Assembly: GCF_014203795.1 (NCBI RefSeq)
Contig: NZ_JACHJU010000008.1
Span: forward strand, 62,001 to 126,000
Direction: 5' to 3'
Origin: Streptosporangium album
GTDB taxonomy: Bacteria > Actinomycetota > Actinomycetes > Streptosporangiales > Streptosporangiaceae
DNA: 64,000 nt
The position numbers and the translations under genes were made by a program. The first letter of the stretch is position 1, and every line of letters begins with the position of its first letter. Of the stretch, positions 46,843 through 56,506 are shown piece after piece. The notes beneath the pieces were generated by a model, which was given only the letters and a program-made list of their open reading frames with translations, was not told where the DNA came from and searched no databases.

Positions 46843-48312
46843 ATGATCTTGAATTTCTTCTCGTCTCGGGGCTGGGAGTCCTGGGACATCGAGCGTCGGC
46901 CGTTGATCCCCGAGCGGATGCCGGTGTTGATCGATGACGACCTTGCCTTCGAGGCCGGGCCCGGGGCACCTCGGCCTGCGACGGTGGTGAACGGGTGGCT
47001 TCGGGAGTTGCCCGCCAGCGGGTGTCCGGCATCGAGCTCGTGGGAGAGCTACGCGCGGGCGGTCAAGGCGTGGATGGAGTTCCTGGCCGAGCACGGCGTC
47101 GCCTTGTTCGACTCTCGGGTCCAGTTGAAGTACGCGCTCGGCAAGTACGCGGAGTACCGGGCGGCAGGGCCGGTAAAGGAACGGTTCGCGGCGACCACGT
47201 GGGGTCAGCACATGAGTGTGCTGTCGCTGTTCTACCGGTGGGCGATCGCGGAGGGCTATGCGGAGGCCGAACCGTTCACCTACCGGACGGCGCGGGCGCT
47301 GTTCGCGGGGACGGGCCGGGAGGTGCGGGTGAACCTGGCGGTGCGCCGGACACCCAAGCCCCACGTGACGATCAAGTATCTGGAGCCAGACTTCACGCAG
47401 CTGTTTCTCAACGGTCTGCGCGGGCTGGCACCTGACGGGACCGAAGACCGCTACCGGGGCCGTGAGCTGGCCCGCAACGCAGCGGTCGGCGAGCTCGCTC
47501 TGGCCACCGGGCTGCGCCTGCAGGAATTCTCCTACCTGCTGGCCTATGAGATCCCGGCGCTGCCAGCCAAGCCGACCGAGGTGCCGATCCCGTTCCCGGT
47601 GCCGTCCGGGGCGACCAAGGGCCGAAAGTTCCGCACCACCTGGATCTCTTATGCGGCTCTGGCCGCAGTGCATCAGTACCTGGAGCTGGACAGGCCGGCG
47701 ACCACGGACGGGACGGCCTGGCTGCCGCCACCGCGGTGGGGTGAGCCGCTGCTGGTGACCGAACCCGATGAGAGAGGCGGGCGGATCAGCTGCCGGTGGG
47801 AGACGCTCACTCCCTCTGAACGGCGTCGGCTGGTCGGCCCAGACGGCGGGTCGTGTGTGCTGGCGGTGAAGAACGGGGGCGGTCCGTTCACCGCCTGGGC
47901 GTCGGTGTTCGAGCGGACCTCGGATCGGATCCGGACGCGTTTCGAGCCACGGTTCCCCCACGTCCATCCGCACCGGCTGCGCCATTCCTTTTCGATGCGA
48001 ACCCTGGAATACCTGGTCAACGGGCATTACCGTCAGGCGGCCCGGCTGGTGAGAGCAACCAACTTCGGCACTGGCCCAGACGCTGCGTTGGCGTTCTACC
48101 TGTCCAAAGCCGACCCGCTGCTGGTGTTGCGGGACCTCCTCGGCCACGCATCCGTGTTGACCACGGAAAAGTACCTGCGGCGCCTCGACACCACGAGGAT
48201 CTTCCGTGAGGCCTATGAACAGGCCGGGATCGCCGACGGGCTGCTCGCTGACGCGGACGCTGAGCGCGAGGCGGACACGGAGTTCGCTGGCGATGCGGCT
48301 GGGGTGAGCTGA
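46843..48312 (+). CDS. E2 recombinase A (tyrosine recombinase)
   Basis: The 489-residue protein starts at ATG 46843 (MILNFFSSRGWESWD). This start is preferred over 46756 because RRPLIPERMPVL then aligns with the N-terminus of E1 recombinase A (RRLVVPERVPVL). Active-site residues are Arg in LALATGLRLQEFSYLLAYE, HxxR in HPHRLRHSFSMRTLEY, His in LLGHASVLTTEKYLRRL and Tyr in the same stretch. All are complete. Its stop overlaps the B start by one base (TGATG). With C it should catalyse excision and insertion of E2. Confidence 0.88.
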   Translation: MILNFFSSRGWESWDIERRPLIPERMPVLIDDDLAFEAGPGAPRPATVVNGWLRELPASGCPASSSWESYARAVKAWMEFLAEHGVALFDSRVQLKYALGKYAEYRAAGPVKERFAATTWGQHMSVLSLFYRWAIAEGYAEAEPFTYRTARALFAGTGREVRVNLAVRRTPKPHVTIKYLEPDFTQLFLNGLRGLAPDGTEDRYRGRELARNAAVGELALATGLRLQEFSYLLAYEIPALPAKPTEVPIPFPVPSGATKGRKFRTTWISYAALAAVHQYLELDRPATTDGTAWLPPPRWGEPLLVTEPDERGGRISCRWETLTPSERRRLVGPDGGSCVLAVKNGGGPFTAWASVFERTSDRIRTRFEPRFPHVHPHRLRHSFSMRTLEYLVNGHYRQAARLVRATNFGTGPDAALAFYLSKADPLLVLRDLLGHASVLTTEKYLRRLDTTRIFREAYEQAGIADGLLADADAEREADTEFAGDAAGVS

Positions 48313-49300
48313 TGCCCGCCACGGTCCTGCAGGACCCGTTGGGAATCTGGTGCGTGTTCAGCGACGGCAGCACCGCACGGTTCGACCTGGCGGGGCTGCC
48401 CTGCCCCGAGCTGGTCGGTGATCTTCTGGCGGGGCTGGCCGAGCTGGTCCATCCCCATGGCAGCATCGACGCTGCTGGCTCGGTCGACCTGTGTCTTCCG
48501 CCGATCCGCAACCTTGTGAAAGGGCTTGCGTCGTCGGGGTTCACCGGCGGCGCCGCGCAGCTACGGCGCGGGATGCTGACCGAGTACTGGATGGCCACCC
48601 GGGTGTTCCGCTGGGAGGGGTTCCTCCGACGGATGCTGAAGGGGTTCGACTCGGTGACCGGCCGACTTGATCCCGGAGTCCGGGAGTTGCTGGCCGGCCG
48701 TGCCTACAGCCCAGCCCCGCACCGGCAGCCCCTGCCGCCGTATTCAGAGACCGAATGGGAGCTGCTCACCAGGACCTGCACGGAGATCGTCGATGAGTCC
48801 TACGCCGAGCATCGGCAGGCGCTAACCGCCTCCGACCACGGGAAGGCCCCGACGGTCGAGGACTGGAGCAGCGACAACCTGGCGTGGTTGCTGGCCAGGC
48901 TCGGACCCGTCGGAACGCCCGGGGTCGCTGAGCACCTGGGCTGCTCACTCAACGCGGTGCAAAAACGCGGCGGTGTTCCCGCGGCGAGTGCCCGGTTGTT
49001 CCCGCACTTGAGTGAGGTCATCGCCTATCGGCTGTTGTTCGGCATCTACTCCGGGATCGTGCCCGATGGCATCGATGACCTGGTGGTCGATGACATCGAC
49101 TGGGCCGGGGACACCACCATCTTGTTGTCCTACGTCAAGGGCCGGACCGCTGCCGAGAGCCTCAACCTGCCGAAAAGAGCGGTACGGCTGCTGGAGCAGT
49201 GGTTGGCCCACTCCTCGTTGCTGCGCAGCCACGCCGATCCGCAAGTCGCAGGTCAGCTGTGGTTGTGGCTCACCCGGCCGGGCACGTCGGCGGTGCTGAG
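48312..49300 (+). pseudogene. E2 recombinase-like protein B, 5' part (split by IS copy B)
   Basis: It starts at ATG 48312. N-terminal part (VLQDPLGIWCVFSDGSTARF), core-binding-like region and YRLLFGIYSGIVPDGIDDLV, where the Arg-I residue is absent as in E1 B. It is cut at LTRPGTSAVL by IS copy B. The remainder is at 51141-51874. Together they give ~573 codons, matching the 575-residue E1 B protein. Confidence 0.8.
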
Positions 49301-49403
49301 TGAGATCGTTCCAACTTGAAGTTGCTGGTCAGGGGCCTGGTGTGATCCGTTGAGGGCATGCTCTGGCTGGTGGTGGGTACTGATCATGGTGGGTGATCAT
49401 CGG

Positions 49404-50294
49404 TCAGCGGGTGTGTTCGGTGATGGCCAGGACCATCAGCGCGCGGAGCAGCTTGGTGACGTGGATGGCGTCCAGGCGGAGCTTGGTGAGGATGCGCCAG
49501 GCCTTCAACGTGGCGAAGCCGTGCTCGACGGGGGCGCGTTCGGCGCTGATGAGCCGGTTGACCTGCTTTTGCGCGGGGGTGAGGGGCCTGCCGCGGGTGG
49601 CTTTGCGGCCGGTGATGATGACCGGATTGTCGTCATCGTCGTCCAGGCCGACGAAGCCGAGGTCGGCGATAGCGCCCAGCCCGGCCTCGCGCAGGCGGGC
49701 GGTGAGGCGGTTGTGCCGGGCGGTGGTGATCTCCGATGCGCGACCAGGCCGGACGGCGGAGACCCACAGCAGGTTGCCGCGGGTGTCGGTGAGCGCCACC
49801 ACGAGCAGCCCGTGGGCCTTGTGCTTGCCCGAGTAGTTCCTGCGGTTGTCGGCTCCGGTGCGGCGGCGGGTGCGGATCAGGGTGCCATCCAGCAGGACGA
49901 CCTCACCACCGGCTTTGGCGATCTTCTTCAGGGCGCGGTCCAGGCGGGGTGCGCGGGCGGCGAGCAGTTCGACGGTCTCCAGCATCCAGCGTCGCACGGT
50001 GGAGGCCGAGACGTTGTTGGCGCCGGCCATGTCGGCCAGGCGCTGGTCATGGCGTAAGACGGCCAGCACGATGGTGGCGATCTTCCCGGCGGGCAGTTTC
50101 CGCCAGCGCGAGCCGATGGTCTTGAGATGAGCGCGCAGCAGGTCGGCCAGGAAGGTGAGGGTTTGGGTGGACAGCGGCAGCATGCAGGAGTAGACAGGCG
50201 AGGGCGTGTCTTCGGCGGACGTCGAAGCCTTCGACGTTGTCGATGTCGTGGTTTTGGTTGTGGTCACACGCCGCCAGGCCCCCGCCGGGGACAC
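49404..50294 (-). CDS. IS5-family transposase (copy B)
   Basis: The 296-residue protein is identical to the copy A transposase: GTG start at 50294, HTH NNVSASTVRRWMLETVE, catalytic Asp in VVLLDGTLIRTRR and Asp in AIADLGFVGLDDD, Glu in APVEHGFATLKAWRIL. It reads against the recombinase genes around it. Its promoter region lies on the 51-kb side, so it does not drive the E2 operon. Confidence 0.88.
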   Translation of the reverse strand: MSPAGAWRRVTTTKTTTSTTSKASTSAEDTPSPVYSCMLPLSTQTLTFLADLLRAHLKTIGSRWRKLPAGKIATIVLAVLRHDQRLADMAGANNVSASTVRRWMLETVELLAARAPRLDRALKKIAKAGGEVVLLDGTLIRTRRRTGADNRRNYSGKHKAHGLLVVALTDTRGNLLWVSAVRPGRASEITTARHNRLTARLREAGLGAIADLGFVGLDDDDDNPVIITGRKATRGRPLTPAQKQVNRLISAERAPVEHGFATLKAWRILTKLRLDAIHVTKLLRALMVLAITEHTR

Positions 50295-50371
50295 GCTCGG
50301 GATGTTTCACCCGGGCAGGGCCTGGCCAGGGGCTGCGGGAAGCGGCAGTGGGCGCAGTGGGCCGCCCGAGG

Positions 50372-50920
50372 TCAGGGGGCGAACGCGCCGCTGGGGGTCT
50401 TGCGCAGCCAGCCCCGCTCGGCCAGCCGGTTCAGCTTGGCCCGCACGCCTTCGACCTGCCCCGATTCGGTGGAAAGGCTGAGCTGGGCGCAGATCGCCTT
50501 GCAGATGAGGGGGCCGTCGGCGGCGCGTACCGCGGCCAGTAGCGCCTGGTAGTCGGCGGGCAGCTCATCAGTGCCGGCAGCGTGGTGACGGTGCGGGATC
50601 AGCAAACCGCCGGGCACGGGCACGGACGCGGGTACGGGTACGGGTATGGGGCGCAGCTCTATCCCCTGGGAGGCCTGCTCTGCTGCCTGGGCTGGGGTGA
50701 GCATCACCTGGTAGAACGGCGTCGGCTCACCGCCGGGCTCGCCGGGTGCGTTGAGCTGCTCGGCGGGATCGTCGGCGAGGAGTTCCTTGACCACCTGCTC
50801 GGCCACACGCAGCCGGTCCATCTCGTCTTCGGTCTCGGCCAGTTGCTCGCGCAACCGATCGGCGTGCGTGCCCAGCGCGACCAGGCGCATGGTGATGCGC
50901 TCCAGCAGCGGTGACGACAT
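50372..50920 (-). CDS. IS accessory coiled-coil/winged-helix protein (copy B)
   Basis: 182 residues from ATG 50920, identical to the copy A protein. The coiled coil (LREQLAETEDEMDRL), Pro/Val linker and C-terminal VEGVRAKLNRLAERGWL are unchanged. It is placed 77 nt upstream of the transposase. Perfect conservation of this second gene in all copies suggests it is needed for movement. Confidence 0.7.
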   Translation of the reverse strand: MSSPLLERITMRLVALGTHADRLREQLAETEDEMDRLRVAEQVVKELLADDPAEQLNAPGEPGGEPTPFYQVMLTPAQAAEQASQGIELRPIPVPVPASVPVPGGLLIPHRHHAAGTDELPADYQALLAAVRAADGPLICKAICAQLSLSTESGQVEGVRAKLNRLAERGWLRKTPSGAFAP

Positions 50921-51140
50921 GGCTTCCCCCGGCCGACAAGACAACGATTACCTGGCGAGATCACCAGGACACGGACGATAACGACCCCAGGCCGGGCAGC
51001 GCAGACGAAAGCCGGAAGATCCACATTTGCCCCCGGCGGACGATCGAGACCCATGATCCCAGCCGTCTACCAGGAGAGAGCACACTCAACACCGCCAGGC
51101 CACCCCCTCCGACCTGCGAGGACAGGATGGAACTAGCTCA

Positions 51141-51874
51141 GTGGGCCGATCAGCCGCAATTCCGTCAAAGCCTGGGCGGTTCAGCGTTCTTTGACCGGTG
51201 ACGACGGGACACCGTTGAAGATCCACCGAGCACGGATCCGCACCACTCACGTGGCGACGCGCGACCGCAGGGCCTGGACCGGTCAGGGCCGGGCGACCAT
51301 CGACCCGAACCACAGCCCGCAGGTCGAAAGCGATCACTATCTGACCGCGACGACCCCGTCCCAGCAACGGGCGGTGGAGGCCACCATCGAGGACGCCCAG
51401 CATGACCTGCTGCGCCGGGCTCACCCGCCGACCGTCATCACCGACGAGGACGCCGCGGCCTTGGCCCGGGACTACCCGCAGCTGATCGCCGATCTCGAGC
51501 TGGACGACACCGTGATCGCCGAACTGGTCGGCGGGGAACGTGATGTGTTCACCGCCGCCTGCGCCGACCAACTGTCCGGGCTGCACGGGCCGAAGGGCAA
51601 ACCGTGTCCAGCCCGGCCCTGGGTGTGTCTGCTCTGCCCGCTCGCGGTGTTTGCGCCCCGGCACGCCTCCAACCTGCTGCGGCTCAGGGTTTTCTTCTCC
51701 CGGCAGTGGCAGCAGATGCCCGCCGCCCACTTCATGGCCGTGTTCGGGCCGTACTCCCAGCGGATCGGTGAGGTCCTGGACCGATTCGACCCGGTGCTCC
51801 TGGCGGCCGCGGCCGCGAGCGTCGGCGGCTGTGACGAGGAGCTGCCGCTGCGGCCCGAGGAGGCCACGCGATGA
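51141..51874 (+). pseudogene. E2 recombinase-like protein B, 3' part
   Basis: The frame starting at 51143 reads ISRNSVKAWAVQRSLTGDDG, KIHRARIRTTHVATRDRRAW, then NHSPQVESDHYLTATTPSQQ and ends EEATR, overlapping the C gene by 4 nt (ATGA). CPARPWVCLLCPLAVFAPRH is the Cys/His group also found in E1 B. The IRTTH and NHSP...DHYL stretches resemble worn HxxR and His/Tyr boxes. As a stand-alone piece (a TTG at 51191) it could be translated from within the operon. Confidence 0.75.
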
Positions 51875-54069
51875 CCGCGATTAGTGTGTTCGCCGCCCCG
51901 TCGGGAGCTGCCGGTTCGGTATTCGCCAGCGCCGATGTCTGCCGGGAGGCCGGTCTCAACCTGCCCGAGGGAGTACGACGTCCGCTCTTTGAGGACGACC
52001 TGTGGGACCTCGCCGAGGTTGTCGGCCTCCCGATCTCCCTCGCGCTTCAGCACCGGCGGTTCAACTTCGCGCTCATCCACGACCGGCGATGGCGGCTGGT
52101 CGCCAAAGAGCTGATTATGGCGTTGCTCGCCCCGGGGCACGAGGCGGTGGCGTCACTACCGCGGGCCTACCGGGCGACACACCACGTCAGCACCTGCCAC
52201 GGCCGGCTCGCTGAACTGATCCGGTTCGCCAAATGGCTCACCGGCCACGGCGTGACCAGCCTGCAGGACCTGAGCAGCGACGACTGCGACGCCTACCTCG
52301 CTCATCGCCGCTACCAGCGCGATCAGGACGACGTCATGGTCGGTGAACGAGGGTCGGGAACCCGGCGGCTGGCCGCTCTGATCGTGACCGACCTGCTGAA
52401 CTACCGAGAACTGTTCACCGCTGATCGCGTCCCGGCAGATCTACGTCCGTGGGGCGGCGCGACACCGTCGGCGATCGCCGAGGACACCTCCGGGAACGGG
52501 CAGAACAAGACCCCGCCCGCCAACAACGAGGTGCTCCAGCCGATGCTGGCCGCAGCCTTGCACCTGGTGAACATCATCGGCCCGCAGGTCGTGGTCCTGG
52601 CCGGGCAAGTGCGCGCCGCCGACCAGGAATGGTCGGCCAGGAGCGAGGGCCTCAAGTCCCCGTCCCGGGTTCCTCTCGCTGAGATCACAGAAGTGCTGGC
52701 CGGCTACGAACGCGCGGGGCGGCCGCTCCCGGAGATGCAGGACCGCCACGTCCAGGACCGGATCAAGGCCGGTTGGTCGGCGAACGACCCGCTGGCCCCG
52801 ATCGCGTTGAGCGTCCTGATCCGCCAAGCCGGGTTCCGCCAGTTCCACACCGCTTGGCTGCCGCACCTGCGCGCCCCCGTCGAAGCAACACTCAAAGTGG
52901 TCGGGTCCGCGAGGCCCTTCGGTTGGGATACGGCGGTCGTCGACCGCGCCGATGACCAGGGGGCGGTGCCCTGGACGCTGCCGCTGCACAAGGAACAGGC
53001 AAGCGCCCTCGCCTACATCGTCCGGACCGCCTGCATCCTCGTGCTGGCGGCGACCACCGGGATGCGCGCGAGCGAGCTCATGGAACTGAAAGTCGGTTGC
53101 CGCCGCCCGCCCGAGCAGTACGCCCCCGGCCTGGTTCGCTACCGGCTGGCCAGCAAACTCATCAAGGGCCAGCCGCTCGGCGGCACCCACGATGAATGGG
53201 TCGTGATCGATGCCGCCTACCAGGCCGTCGCGCTCGCCGAGCAACTCCACAACGACCCAAGCGAAGGAGCACACCTGTTCGGCCGGTTCCACTTCGGCTC
53301 CCGCTACCAGGGATTCCGTCAGTGGGTGAACAACCCGGCAGGGCAGCGCCTGGGACTCAGCCCGATTCCCGAAGACCGACTGAACATGAGGATGCTCCGG
53401 CGGCGACTGGCCATAGAACTCGCCTACCGACCGGGAGGTCTGCTTGCAGCGAAGATCCACCTACGCCACGTCAGCACCGCGACTACTGAGGGTTACGCAT
53501 CGCGTCCGGGTGGAGCCCAAGCCGAGCTACTCGCCGAGGTCAGCGACCACGAACAAGAACGCAACCTGGCGCTGGTGCTGGAGGAGTTCCGAAACTACCA
53601 AGCCGGGATCCTGCCCGCAGGGCCAGGCGCACGAGACCTCACCGAGTTCTTCGCCCACGTCGATGCCGAACTCGCCCCCGATGCGGCCCAGGCCGTCGGG
53701 GCGCCACGGGTCCAGGCCAGCGACCGAGACGTCCTGAACCTGCTGACCAAGCGGGCCAGGACCCTCCACCTGGGCGCAGCCAACTACTGCTGGTTCGTCG
53801 ACCCCGCCCGGGCTCTATGCCTGAAGCTCGCTGGCACCCCGCACGCCGACAAACCGCTCGCAGGAATGTGCGACTCAGCCCGCTGCCCGCAAGCCACCCA
53901 CCACCCCTGCCACCGGCCCGTCTGGGCCGACCACACCGACCGGACCAAGACCTTCCTCGGCGGCCTCGGCGCGACCCGCAAGACCGAGAGAACCCGTCTC
54001 CAAATCGAATACGACCGGTCCGCGCGCGTGCTGGCCGAGATCGACGCAGCCACCACCACCAGAAAGTAG
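51871..54069 (+). CDS. E2 recombinase C (large tyrosine recombinase)
   Basis: The 732-residue protein starts at ATG 51871. Catalytic residues: Arg in LVLAATTGMRASELMELKVG, RxxR in MRMLRRRLAIELAYRPGGL and His/Tyr in IHLRHVSTATTEGYASRPGG. A C-terminal Cys/His segment (CLKLAGTPHADKPLAGMCDS, RCPQATHHPCHRPVWADHTD) looks like a zinc-binding module for DNA or partner contact; E1 C has an equivalent (LDRCVATCANISRTDRHADL). It is intact, unlike E1 C. It ends 2 nt before the coiled-coil gene. Confidence 0.88.
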   Translation: MTAISVFAAPSGAAGSVFASADVCREAGLNLPEGVRRPLFEDDLWDLAEVVGLPISLALQHRRFNFALIHDRRWRLVAKELIMALLAPGHEAVASLPRAYRATHHVSTCHGRLAELIRFAKWLTGHGVTSLQDLSSDDCDAYLAHRRYQRDQDDVMVGERGSGTRRLAALIVTDLLNYRELFTADRVPADLRPWGGATPSAIAEDTSGNGQNKTPPANNEVLQPMLAAALHLVNIIGPQVVVLAGQVRAADQEWSARSEGLKSPSRVPLAEITEVLAGYERAGRPLPEMQDRHVQDRIKAGWSANDPLAPIALSVLIRQAGFRQFHTAWLPHLRAPVEATLKVVGSARPFGWDTAVVDRADDQGAVPWTLPLHKEQASALAYIVRTACILVLAATTGMRASELMELKVGCRRPPEQYAPGLVRYRLASKLIKGQPLGGTHDEWVVIDAAYQAVALAEQLHNDPSEGAHLFGRFHFGSRYQGFRQWVNNPAGQRLGLSPIPEDRLNMRMLRRRLAIELAYRPGGLLAAKIHLRHVSTATTEGYASRPGGAQAELLAEVSDHEQERNLALVLEEFRNYQAGILPAGPGARDLTEFFAHVDAELAPDAAQAVGAPRVQASDRDVLNLLTKRARTLHLGAANYCWFVDPARALCLKLAGTPHADKPLAGMCDSARCPQATHHPCHRPVWADHTDRTKTFLGGLGATRKTERTRLQIEYDRSARVLAEIDAATTTRK

Positions 54070-54071
54070 AC

Positions 54072-54530
54072 ATGCGACTCACCGCTGAACAACGTCAACA
54101 GAACGAAACCAAGATCCGAGCCGCCATGGACAAGATCCTGCGCGGTGACATCCCACCCGGCGGAAAATCCGACATCAAGACCCTCGCCCGCGAAGCGGGC
54201 GTCGATCGCACCGCCTTCTACGGCACCCGCCCCTACGTTCACCTCCGCACCGAGTTCGAGCGGCGCCTCCAGGCACTGCAAGACGCCGGCGAAATCCCCG
54301 ACCCCCGCGAGGCCCAGATCGCCCGGCTCAAGGCAGAGAACACCAAGCTCAAGGAACGGCTGACCCAGGCCGCGCAAGAGGTCGATCAGCTCACGGACTT
54401 CCGCACCCAGGCCCTGGCCCGGCTCGCCGCACAGCACGAGGAGATCATCCGGCTCCGCGAAGCCGCCGCAACAACTCGGGTCAGCCGCCTGCCGCCGCCC
54501 CGAACCACCGCCATCGGGACATGCAGTTGA
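54072..54530 (+). CDS. E2 small coiled-coil protein (TnpC/DUF6262-like)
   Basis: The 152-residue protein starts at ATG 54072. The N-terminal ~50 residues look like a small HTH (IKTLAREAGVDRTAFYGTRP). A coiled coil follows (AQIARLKAENTKLKERLTQA). This is the arrangement of TnpC of Tn554-type elements, which affects frequency and orientation of insertion (established for Tn554). It lies directly after recombinase C in the operon. The same position in E1 is filled by a homologous-layout protein (56085-56495). Confidence 0.75.
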   Translation: MRLTAEQRQQNETKIRAAMDKILRGDIPPGGKSDIKTLAREAGVDRTAFYGTRPYVHLRTEFERRLQALQDAGEIPDPREAQIARLKAENTKLKERLTQAAQEVDQLTDFRTQALARLAAQHEEIIRLREAAATTRVSRLPPPRTTAIGTCS

Positions 54531-54588
54531 TACCGCATACCCGACAGGGTGCTCGCTCTCGCATGCTGAACGTAGACCTCACCAGCGA

Positions 54589-55299
54589 TCAGACCGGGTC
54601 CTCGTCAGTCAGCGAAGGCATCGCGCGTGGACGCAGGACCATGAGCGAGCCTTCCAAGGTCGCCACCATGGCAAAGGGAAACCGGTCGACCTCAAGACAG
54701 AGCGCAACGTCATCAGGATGGACCCCTTGACGCACCCCCTCCGCCAGTTCGGCGGCGGCGCGCGACTCCGCAGCGCGGCGGAGGAACTCAGCAGCATCCG
54801 TCCCAGCCTCGGTGGCCCTCCGAGCGATGTATTGAGCGCACGCCAGATCTTCATCGGCCTGCCCATCGTCGCCAGTGACCACGAACGTGACACTGTCACT
54901 CTTGCGCGTCCGCAAGAGCCGAGCTGTTGCCTCCGCCACCACGAAGCTGGCGCACAGCACCAGCGGCGCCTCCTTGACCGCAAGGGCGCCGACCGTCCCT
55001 GCCGTGGTTTTCTGCACAACGGTCCGTCCGCCAAGGTCGATAGACCGCAGCAGGCCCGGCGAGTTGACGGCGTCGAACCCGGGCGCGGGCGGACCGTCTT
55101 TGAGCGCCACCCAATCCGGGTGGCGAGCCTTGAGCGCCAGGGCTTCGTCCAGCGACTCAGCAAGAACGATCTTTTCCGCCCCCTGGGCAAAGGCCCAGGC
55201 AGCCACGGTGAAAGCACGCATGACGTCGACGACGACCGCCACGGACGGGGCTTCGACCAGATCAGCGATACCAAGGAAACGAGTGTCCATTCCGGTCAT
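54589..55299 (-). CDS. ComB-like 2-phosphosulfolactate phosphatase (E2 cargo)
   Basis: The 236-residue protein starts at ATG 55299; ATG 55290 is an alternative, and neither has a clear ribosome site. It matches the ComB fold pattern: [71 protein letters not shown] and [20 protein letters not shown]. In archaea ComB makes sulfolactate for coenzyme M; the substrate in actinobacteria is unknown. It converges on the recombinase operon and lies between the coiled-coil gene and the right end, so it is cargo. Confidence 0.8.
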   Translation of the reverse strand: MTGMDTRFLGIADLVEAPSVAVVVDVMRAFTVAAWAFAQGAEKIVLAESLDEALALKARHPDWVALKDGPPAPGFDAVNSPGLLRSIDLGGRTVVQKTTAGTVGALAVKEAPLVLCASFVVAEATARLLRTRKSDSVTFVVTGDDGQADEDLACAQYIARRATEAGTDAAEFLRRAAESRAAAELAEGVRQGVHPDDVALCLEVDRFPFAMVATLEGSLMVLRPRAMPSLTDEDPV

Positions 55300-55468
55300 G
55301 ATCGCGCATGCCCGACCCGAGGCACCCAGAGAGTGATACGCGTCACATCGACGGCCTCGGAACGCAACACCTCCGGCTGCCTGCGTCGCGAAAGCAGTCC
55401 GCAACGACACACCTGCTCAATCGCCACACGGGGTCACCCGCACACGGCCTCTGCGGACACAAGGCGGA

Positions 55469-56088
55469 CCCTGGCCTGGCACATCGCCCGCCGTCCCGGC
55501 GGGCTGGTCGCCCTGGCCATCCAGTACGGGCACCTGCGTACCGCGATGAGCGGCCACTACGCTTCCCGCGGCCGTGACGGGATCCATGAGCTGCTCGACA
55601 TCGAGACCGCCCGCGCAACCGCCGACACCCTCACCGCCCTCAACGAGGATCTCGCCGCCGGCGGCGCCGTCTCCGGCCCCGCCGCCCGCCGGGTGATCAA
55701 CGCCGCGGCGCAGGCCCCTGATTTCACGGGAGCGATCATCACGGCCAGGGACGCACGCAACCTGCTCGGCAACCCCGCCCTTGCCGTCCACGACAACCCC
55801 GGCGGCCTTCTGCTCTGCGTCTATGACCCGCACAAGGCACTATGCCGACGCGAAGGACAGCAGGACACACCGAGCCTGGACCGCTGTGTTGCCACCTGCG
55901 CCAACATCTCGCGCACGGACCGGCATGCCGACCTGCTGATCCGCAAGGCCGAGCTCCTGGAAAAGCAGGCCGGCGGCCTGGCACCCGAACCGCTGGCCGA
56001 ACGGCTCCGGGCACGGGCCGGCATCCTCCGCGCGCACGCCGAGCAGCACCACCAGACCCGCATGACTACACAGGAGAACTCCCGATGA
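55469..56088 (+). pseudogene. E1 recombinase C, 3' part
   Basis: It continues the E1 C protein after E2: TLAWHIARRPGGLVALAIQY, then GHLRTAMSGHYASRGRDGIH with the His and nucleophile Tyr, and a Cys-containing tail (LCRREGQQDTPSLDRCVATC). It ends overlapping the coiled-coil gene (ATGA). Without the 5' part there is no start codon context, so it is silent unless E2 excises. Confidence 0.87.
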
Positions 56089-56495
56089 CCGCGCTGGACG
56101 AACGTGACCGCATCCGCGCCGCCATGGACCGCATCCTGGCGGGAACGCCTCAGCACTCCAGCGGCGCGCTGACGGTCGTCGCGCTCGCCCAGGAGGCCCA
56201 GGTCCCGCGCAACGCGCTCACCCAGCGGCACGTTGACCTCAAGAACGCCTTCTACGACGAAATCAGGAGCCGGAAGGCCGTCCCCGAAAGCGAGCTGAGG
56301 CTCGGGCGGCGGCTCGCCAGGCTCAGCAAACTGCGGGACGCGGAGGCCGAAGAACTCAGGCAACTCAAGATCGACAACGAAGCGCTCGTCGGGGCCCTCC
56401 ACCAAGCCCAGATGGAGAACCGGAAACTCCGGGAGGAACTGGCGGCTCCAGGCCCGCGGCTCCGGGCGATCCCAGGCCACCCGCGCCCGGAATAG
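56085..56495 (+). CDS. E1 small coiled-coil protein (TnpC/DUF6262-like)
   Basis: The 136-residue protein starts at ATG 56085. The N-terminal HTH-like part (VVALAQEAQVPRNALTQRHV) is followed by coiled coil (EELRQLKIDNEALVGALHQA) and a basic Pro-rich tail. Same order and overlap as in E2, with only modest sequence similarity, so E1 and E2 are relatives and not recent duplicates. A hairpin follows 11 nt after the stop. Confidence 0.72.
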   Translation: MTALDERDRIRAAMDRILAGTPQHSSGALTVVALAQEAQVPRNALTQRHVDLKNAFYDEIRSRKAVPESELRLGRRLARLSKLRDAEAEELRQLKIDNEALVGALHQAQMENRKLREELAAPGPRLRAIPGHPRPE

Positions 56496-56506
56496 ACGGC
56501 GAACCG

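Larger units (their letters stand above)
49301..51140 (-). mobile_element. IS5-like insertion sequence, copy B (1840 bp, complete, inverted)
   Basis: Same length as copy A with one base difference seen. It lies in the opposite direction to copies A and C, inside the middle recombinase gene of E2. No clear target duplication: the flanks are GCTGAG and GTGGGC. The interrupted frame is restored only if one or four bases are removed with the IS. Confidence 0.92.
46733..55468 (+). mobile_element. E2: second recombinase-trio transposon nested in E1
   Basis: AGGCGGA occurs at both junctions (46733-46739 and 55462-55468). Taking one copy out with the insert restores TTCAGGCGGACCCTGGCC and the protein RFRRTLAW of E1 recombinase C. 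The subterminal sequences GTGTTGCGATT (left) and GTGTGGCGATT (right, other strand) may be recombinase-binding sites. The content is recombinases A, B (split by IS copy B) and C, a coiled-coil gene and a convergent ComB-like cargo gene. Confidence 0.87.
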
